From NCBI GenBank assembly GCA_963969495.1, contig OZ018328.1, forward strand, positions 2,294,001 to 2,358,000: a DNA stretch of 64,000 bases. Reading direction: 5' to 3'. Every line of letters begins with the position of its first letter. The first letter of the stretch is position 1. This stretch comes from Ceratothoa steindachneri (taxonomy: Eukaryota > Arthropoda > Malacostraca > Isopoda > Cymothoidae). Below, piece after piece: positions 54,201 to 63,200 of this stretch. The notes beneath the pieces were generated by a model that was given only the letters and a program-made list of their open reading frames with translations, searched no databases and was not told the origin of the DNA. Made by a program: the position numbers and the translations under genes.

Positions 54201-57200
54201 GTCCAACCTAAGAAGCGATCGGCACTTTCCGCCAAGCTGTCGAGGGGTCGAAATTCCTCTAGTGGCTTCAATGATGTGTGTTGCATGAATGGGGATACGA
54301 CTGAGGAAGGCTTGCCTCAGCTTTGCTGGGCCTCTTTCCCACCAGGCTGATGTTCTTGTTGAGGTTCTGCCATCGTTGTTTATCCGAGGGCTCGTGATGC
54401 CGAGGACAAGGGCCTTGAGAGCCTCGCAGATTCTCTCCTCTGCTGGCAACTCGAAGAATCAGTCCACTACTTTCATGAGGTCTGCCAGTAAATGGGAAAA
54501 GGCAAACCGGAATTTTGTCTTGGAAGACGTGACATCTTTTGCCTCTAAAGCTAGCTCGCAGAGACGGAGCTAGTGCTTCGGCCTAGCTGGCAAATATTGA
54601 GGCACATGAATTTTCCGTGTACGTTATGGAAGATAACTGGTTGTTTTGTTGTTGAGCAATGACGAGTGCGTGAAGAATCTGGTTCAGCGATAAGGTTGCT
54701 TTATGCAGGCTTGAAGAGAATGTCATTTTTTTCACAGTCACTAATGGAGCGGATAGTTATGTAAGCACGCTGCAATTATATATTATCTTTATTTATACGA
54801 TCCAGTAGGAATTATCCTAGATTGCTTAAGTCAAGTGGTTGTAGAGAGCTTGGGAGAGAGCTCGGGAGTTAACTGTGAAGCTGGCACTTGGCGTGGAGTG
54901 AGCGAGTGAATTGAGAGGATGGCGAAGTGATGAAATCCAAATATGATTCTCATTTCTTCTCAGTGCCACTAAATAAGCTCGAGTGGCGTGAGGTTTCCAG
55001 CGGATATTTTTCAAATAAATGATGCTGGGGCGTAGCTATTTTCTAAGGGTTTTAAAATTAAAAATTGAAACGCTTTCACGGTCGACATGTTATCACCTCC
55101 CCTTTTATTTCGGCCAATATTTAATTTTCTCGAATGCGCCTGAACAGGGGTAGGGGTGAAGCGCGGATGCGGATGAATACATAACATTGTGACGTCACTT
55201 ACGGTAGATGGACAAGTCAATGTGGGTCTTAATAACTGTATTTTTGTAGCGCTTATAATCATGAATCAGAAGACGACCTTTGTTAATACTGTTGTCAATA
55301 AATTATTTTGCTTAATTCCTTTTCAGAAAGAAATGTGAAAATTAAAATTGGTATTTGCATAGTTTTGGTAAGAGAGCGTCTGCAAAATATTTATACTAAT
55401 TGAGTATTTTTAAAATAAAATGACAAGTAATTTATGATTATGATCCCCTCCTACCACACCCCGGCTACAATTTGTCCTGTATATCGCACGTATAGTGCCA
55501 ATAAGCAGTACCTCGTTGCAGATCAACGCCAAGACGGAGCTAGCACTCCGTTACAACGACATTTCACCGCTGGAGAACCACCACTGTGCCGTCGCTTTCT
55601 CCATCCTCGAGAACGACAGCTGCAACATCCTCAGGTCAGACACTCATAGATGAGGTCATCAGTCGTGGGCGCCTTGGGTGAGGGTAACCATGATTTAGCT
55701 AGAAATCTTCGGAAAAGACTCTTCCACGTAAGTGACGGTGTCTCTCTTCCCATAAACAGGTTGAGGAACGGTAATCAAGCGTTCCTTGAGGAACGAATAT
55801 AAATACTTGTATCTCCTCAATTTTGTCACAGAGATCTGGGATTATTTATATGTGTGTGAGTGGAAGATTGGTGAATCGGATACAGGTCCTCCCCCTTTCC
55901 TGTCCTTCCAAGGGGAGGAGGGGAGGGGACCCTACAATCAACTCCTCCCTGTTCCCCGACGATTTCCTCCAGGTTCCTCCATGTTTGATGGGCGGGAGGG
56001 AGAAGGAACGGCGGAGGCCGTGGAGGGATGAGAGAAGTGAAATGGTTGAAAAGAAAAAATCAATGGGAGACGAGAAGTTTATTTAAGTTGACCTTCTTCC
56101 TGCGTACAGGAGGATAAGAAACAATACTGAGATATTTCCATTATTTTGAACCTACTGATTAACTTGGAATCCGAACTATGAGTCTATAATTTACATATCT
56201 GTCATTCCTGTCTTTCATCCATTCAGTCGCTCAGTGCAACCTCCACATAGGTGGCGGTAGAGCCGCCCATCTCTGCAACTCTCTGTGTTACTCATGTCAT
56301 CTTATTACGATCTTTTTAAAACCTAGCGGGAAGTCCGTGTAATTGCTGTTTTAAATTTAGTCACTGGTGCATTCATGTGTATTCTGTATCATTCATGCCA
56401 TCATGTTTATATGTGTTAGAATTTCAGCCTGAGTATCTTTGTTCGTTTTTATTTATTTGTAGTACGTTTTTGTCAGTCTGTAACAAATTTGTTTACATTT
56501 GTTGTGTTCACTTTGGGTTTTCCTTACCTTGGCGCACTGCGCTAAAGTACACTTCCTTTTTGTCATATCACTTTGTGACTTTTTCGTGTTTTCATCAGGT
56601 GATCCTTATCTTGGGCTTGATTGAAAGTCTTGTACGGTGAAATTGACGTCATTGTCGTAATTTTTCATCTCCGAGTTTGTTTTTGTTTTGGTTACAATCG
56701 CGGGACGCACCGCCATTTGATGAAGCGCTCCCTTACACTTCACTGCGACGACTACGTTGTCCCCCAGACTGCTTTGCACATTCTTGTTGAATGTCCCAGT
56801 CTGGAAGATCTTAGCGAACGTTGCCTGTCTCGGTAACGGAACGAATGGGGTTCCTATCGCTTGTCCCTTGTACTCAGGACGAGTTCGTTCACACGAAATT
56901 GTTGAATCTCTGACTTTAAAAAAAAAAATTGTCCTATTTTTTTATTTAATAAAGTAGAAAAAATTTATATTATGTTTGCACACTTCACATTCATGCACTC
57001 AAACATACAGACACACATCCCGAGGAGAGGAAGGAAAGACATTCCGCACACACATGCACACCTTGAGGGAGGAAGGGAGGTTGGGGAAGATATCTGTCAC
57101 CCCATGCGAGTGTACAAAAGTTCCCTACTGGTGGGACCCAACACCATCCTACGTTGACCCCCCCCCCTGACAGGAACCTGAGCCCGGATGAGTACAAGGT

Positions 57201-60200
57201 GGCCCGAGAGGGGATTATCCGATGCATTCTGGCGACGGATATGGCTCGACACAACGAGATCCTCCAGGACTTCCTCGACGTCGTCCTCGAGTTCGACTTC
57301 GACAACAAGGACCACGTTAACCTCGTAGGTGCTCAGTGGTAGTACCAGGGGGTTAAGTAGGGGGTTAAAATGGCGTAAAGACCTGAAATATGGGGTCACT
57401 GGGGCTGAGAATCGGAAAAACGTAGCCCTACAGCAGGAAAAATAGGATTGTGAACGCTAGGGAAGGAAGGGCATAGTATCCAACTCCCTACAATAAGCTC
57501 GTTTGAAGGCCCCTATCTTCCCTGTTGAGTACGACCCCCTTAAAACGCATTTCAACCCAATCCAACCTATAAAACCCGACCTCATTTAAACCTAACCCAG
57601 CCCACCTCACCCCAGAACACAGCCCGGGTGGTTTTCACTAAACTATCCACTTTATTTCAGCTGTTCATGATTCTGATCAAGGTGGCGGATATCAGCAACG
57701 AGGCGCGCCCACTAGACATTGCAGAGCCGTGGCTCGAGTGCCTCATGCAGGTGAGTGTGCGGGGAGGAGAATCGAGCTCAGCTGAGAGACAGAGCGTCAA
57801 AACTCCGCCGCTGCGATGGGTCGCCTGGTGGTTCCGAGTTTGAGGAGACGTGAAGCTCGGTCCACCTGGTTCACCAGTCATGGCTAAGATTATCAGATAA
57901 GACCCTCATTATCCGAAGAGGACAACGAGGACGCAAAATACTACACAGTTGGTTAGGAGAACAAAGTGGAAACTTGATCAAAAGAAATATACATAATCCA
58001 TCCATTATCTGCTTAGAGAAATGAGTAGAAATTAATGCACAAATGGCCCGGTGTACAAACTGAATTAAAAGATAGAAGATAGAAGAACTGAATTCCCATT
58101 AAAAGATAGAAGATACTAACATTCTATTTTATGACGAGTAAAATCGGAGTACAAATGAATAGGCAAAGTGACCTGGAGAATAGATCGAATCTCGAAGAAA
58201 AGATTAAAATGAGCCTCGTCCTCCATTTTGATGCGAGTTCTACGCCTCGGAGTGCAAACTAACTTTAGGCTAGATTTTCTATTGAAATCACTACTTTTTG
58301 CATAAAAACTAATTCACCTTGACACTTCTTCCCTTGAAAGTAATCATCGCATCCGAGTGATATTTAATCGTTTCCGCCAAGGGCATTGAGAGCACTGCCG
58401 AATCGGAGTATAATCAAACCCTGCATGGTACGTACCTGACCATACTTGTGTACACCGACATCCACATAAGAGAGCAGAGCTAGATGCCCATCTGTAAGAA
58501 AAAATATCTACATAGTGAACACCCGTTTCCGGACATGCTATGGAAAGCCAATGTGGTTCGTAGTATTCTCTGATGATAACTACCTACCTTAGATGGATAA
58601 CGAGCCAATGAGTAGGAACAACACCCTAGAAAATTGTCATTGGAGCTGTGATCACAACAGGTTCTCTCTCCAAGTCCATTTAACCAGTTTGATAGGCCCC
58701 AAGACAAGAAGTTGGACTATACTATCACGGATTTAAGCCAACTTAGGGTTACGCTATCGGAGACCTTCCCGCTTTATGGCTAAGAGCCTGGGGAAAATGA
58801 CAAGACGTCAAAAACAACAGACTATGGTTGTACCGACGAAATCGCAAAATCTAGTCACGCCCAGCTGAAATGATACACCAGTGAAATCTTCAAAGGAAGG
58901 ATGGGCAAATAACGGTGTCCAGGAAAGAGAAGCAAGTCGTGGTCCACATAACTTTGGCACCTATAATGCGCCCTGCCATCGCCGAAGGCACTTGTCCGAA
59001 AACCAAAGTGTAACGAAGTTGCACGGATTCATGCTGGAAAGGATTCTGCTGGCTTATGTCGAGTAGCCGAATAGTCGTACATGTATCAAAAGCATTTAAC
59101 TTGGAATTGTACAATGTAATGCAAAATAGTTACGCGAATTCGAATTGAATTACACAAAGGGAAAACGTAAGAATGGACTATTATGGAAAAGGAATTTGGA
59201 ATGTTGATTAGCAAAACCATGAATTCCCAAATCAAAATATAAGCATTAATTCAGGTCTGTTTAATTCCCTCGGTGTTCTCTTTTATCAGCATGCCTAGGC
59301 CGTCCTTTACGTTTCTTACCTGCATATTGCCTTTGGGCGAGAGGGGCTTTATCTTTGGTATTATGTCCCTCATATCAAGAAGGTTAGGCCATACAGTACA
59401 GCCTCCGTATTCATTATCTATGTTAGGCCATATAGTACAGCCTCCGTATAGTTGGCAAGATCTTTTGAGGTACTTCTTTTCGTGGCAACTACTTGTAACT
59501 CCTACCAAGAGTGTTATTGATAGTACTTTTACTTCCCTCACTAGAACTTGCCTCTCCTACAGGAGTTCTTCAACCAGAGTGACCTTGAAAAGCTTGAGGG
59601 ACTGCCAGTGTCGCCTTTCATGGACCGAGACAAAGTCACGAAGCCATCCTCACAGTGCTCATTCATCGGGTTTGTGCTCTTGCCACTGTTCGAGGCTCTC
59701 GGAAAAGTGCTCACTGAGCTTGAGGTAATGATCACCGGGTATTCGGAAGTATGGATAATCTCTTATCAGTTGGATGGTCGATGCGATGGGGATAAGCCCC
59801 ATGGGGAGAATATCAATGGGGAGGGGGACAATTAAAAATGAGTCAGAGAATAACGCAAACATCAAATTCTCGGATTATCTTATGACTAGGAAGGAGCATT
59901 TACAGACAGGGATTGGGGTCACGTAGCCTTAAATATGTGGATCAACGAAGGACCAACAGAAGATTGACCCTACCAGGTTGATTACTGGGAGAGAGCCAAG
60001 TTAATCCCTAACTAAGCCTCATTTTTTGCTCCAAAGTTCTAATCCTGCTTATATCACCTCAGTTTAGCCATCTACTCCCCTAAACCACTTGGAATGAATG
60101 GGGTTATCCTAGACATCCAGCTCTGTAGTGGTAGGTATTTTAGAGGATGTGTGAGTCAGGCAAATTGTGAATGTGCGAGGATGCAGCTGGTGAAGATGTC

Positions 60201-63200
60201 TGTGTCCATCTGGCTAGTGTTTTTTATGCTTACTTTTCATGAGTGGTCTCGAGGGTGAATAGTGTGCAACCAGATTACCAGACATTTAAAATAGAGTTCT
60301 GGGAGAGAGAGAGTAGTTGAAGATTTGTGCAAGGTATCACCGCTTCTTAGACCTAGGTAGTTTAGGTGACTACTATATTTTGTTATGTGAAGAGGCTGTG
60401 GAAGAATTTAGCCTGGCGTTAAAACCATGGAATAAGATTTATGTGGTTAATTGTGTATGGATGTCGTGGTTAATTGCGAGTGAGTGTAGGTGTGTATTTG
60501 GGATTTAGTATGAGAAGTCAGGTCCTCCCCTAATATTTTTTTGGCGTATGTTTGAGTAGAGAGCATCGTACTTGTCGTGCTCTCCGGTATTAGAGTTTGC
60601 AAGTCTCCTGATAGTTTAGCGGAGTCTTGCTGTGTTTATTTGGCTAGAGTTTCCAGGAAGGCTTCTCAGTGTTGATGTTGGATCATAGCTTGAATGTTCC
60701 ATGTTGGAATTTTGATGTTTTAAGTGTGATCACATGTCATTTATTTTTTGTAGGTTGTCCGCTATTTTTTGTGAATTGTCTGATTTTCCTGGAGAATATT
60801 TGGTTTAATTACCTCTGTTATGTTTGCACTCAGGATGTGTTTTCTGTTGTGAATAACTAGGCGATTAGTGAGTAGATTCGGTTCATAAAGCGGAAATGGG
60901 TGGTTAAGGACTCGTAGAGTTCATGTTCTGCGTAGTCAGTGTGAATACGTTCCAGGCATCTCGGTTGTGCTGGATATTAAAGCGTTCTATTAATAAGGGT
61001 AGTATGGAACCCTCTAGGAAGATTTGCAGGGTGATTGGGAGGATAGAATAGAGTGAGATTGTTAGGTTGTTTTGGTGGATTTGATTGATAAGCAGAGAGT
61101 GATGTAGGGGGTGTCTCCTCCTTCCAATAACTATAAGTCCCCAATTGCTAACCATGTCTCTTCCTCGAGCAGGACCTAATCATTTTCCTTAAGTTCTCAT
61201 CCTCGCTCACCTTCAAGCATGACCTGACCATTGTCCTCGAGTCCTAACCCAGTCTCTTTTTCGAGCAGGATCTAATGATTATCCTCAAGTTATAACCTTC
61301 TATCACATTAAAGTATGCCCTAAGCATTGTCATCAAGTTCTTATCTTTTTTTTCCTTGCGCATGCATGACCTGATCATTGTCTTCAAGTTCTAACCCTCT
61401 CTCACACTTAAGCATGACCTAACCATTAGCTTCATTCCTAACATTGTCTCTTCCTCGATCATGACCTGATCATTGTCCTCAAGTTTATTCCTCTCACGCT
61501 GAACATTACTTGATAAATTTCCTCAAGTCCTAAACTTGTCTCTTTCTCGAGCAGGACTTGAACATTGTCCTCAATTTAGAACCCTCTCTCAGACTCAAAC
61601 ATGACCTGACAATTATCCTCAAGTCCTAACCTTGTCTTTCCTTGAGGAGGACGTAATCTTTTTCTTCAAGTTCTAACCATCTCTCAATATTAGGTCTGAC
61701 CTGATCACTCTCCTCAATTACTAAACTTATCTCTTCTTCAAGCAGGACCTAATCATTGTCCTCAAGTTCTAACCTTTTCTCACACTCAAGCATGACCTGA
61801 CCATTGACCTCAAGTCCTAACTTTTTCTCTTCCTCGAGCAGAAATAGACCATTGTCCTAAAGGGATAACCCTCTCACCCTCAGGCATTAGCTGACCGTCG
61901 TCTTCAATTCTTAATCTTGGCTTTTCCTCCGGCAGGACCTGATCAATGTCATCAAGTCATAAACTTGTCTCTTCCTCGAGCTGTCAATGATCATTGTCTT
62001 CAAATTCTAACCTTTTTTCACACTCAAGCATGACCTGACCATTGTCCTTAAATCCTAGCTTTATCTCTTTATTGAGCAGGACTTAATAATTGTCCTCAAA
62101 TCCTAACCCTCCCTTACACTCATTGCCTTCAAGTCTTGACTTGTATCTTTCTCGAGCAGGAAATGATCATTGTCCTCAAGTTCTGAACCTCCCTTATACT
62201 CAAGCATGACCTAGTCATTGTTCTTAAATCCTAAACTTGTTTGTTCTAACGCTTTCTCACACTCAAACATGACCTGCCTAATGTTCTCAAGTCCTAAACT
62301 TGTCTCTTTCTCGAGCAGGACCTGATCATCCAGCCGGTTAAAGAAGCCCTCGAGTATTACCGGCGCTTGAACGAAGGCGTCAAGAAGACGGCCTCCATCG
62401 AGGAAGAGGGGGAGGAAGAGGAGGAGGAGGAGGAGGAAGAGGAGGACACGGAATTGCGAGGGGGGAAAGACAATGAACTGGCTCTCTCCGGCAGCCAAGG
62501 GGGTGACGGTGGGGTGAATGGCACCCCACCCTCCCCCTCGAATCTAAAGAGGATCCTGTCGAAGACAGAGAGCTTCACTAGCCTGCGTTCGAGGACGTCC
62601 TCAAAGACGTCGGCGGGTCTGGTGCGGGGCTCTAGTAGCCGTGACACCGACCCGGAGGTTGATCCTCCCGAGACAGAAGTGGAGGTCAGCGAGAGGACGT
62701 CCAAGTTCAAGATCTCGACTGAAGCCTCGAGGCGCAACAGCTACGACAGGAAGGGCAGCACCGAGAGGACGATTTCCCCACGGCTCCTGGAAGAGCGTCT
62801 CCGGCCTCACGCCGAGATTGAGGCCGAGAAGCTCCAACCATCGCCCTCCGAGCGCGATGAGGACGACAACAAGGACCGGGCATCACCTCCGTCTTCATCT
62901 TCGATTTTGGACCGAATCAAGTACTTCTCGGGGCGCCGTACCGCCGACAAGTACACTCTTGTCCAGTCCGATCCTGAAAGCAGGAAGACGGGACGGAGGA
63001 GCGTTAAGGACTCCTTCGAGGTCTCCGTGATATCCCCAAAGAAGTCCAATCACCATGGCGTCCTCAAACGGAAGGACGCAACGGAGGTTTGGGATCCGCA
63101 ACCACCACCAACCGCCACCTCTAAAACGCACATCAGTTTTGCCTCTCAAGACCCAGTTGAGGTAACCTCCTCGACGCCCTCTTCCCCAGTGCAGAGTGCC

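Larger units (their letters stand above)
48790..55001 (-). mobile_element. Ty3/gypsy LTR retrotransposon
   Basis: Related LTR segments lie at 48790-49030 and 54761-55001. Between them the minus strand has gag (54570-53800), protease/RT junction (53500-52930), RT (52930-50870), RNase H (50870-50250), integrase (50150-49800) and a C-terminal part to about 49380. This PR-RT-RH-IN order is that of Ty3/gypsy. Stops and frameshifts are frequent, and a hAT element (51380-52688) splits the RT. No envelope-like ORF is seen. LTR outer borders are approximate. Confidence 0.85.

Noticed and set aside
54761..55001. Possible solo LTR independent of 48790-49030.
   Set aside because: Same orientation and matching sequence, with a gag-PR-RT-IN order between them, fit a single element better.
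62357..63149. Minus-strand and alternative-frame ORFs over the last PDE9 exon.
   Set aside because: They are shadows of the GC-rich PDE9 frame, which alone continues the catalytic domain.
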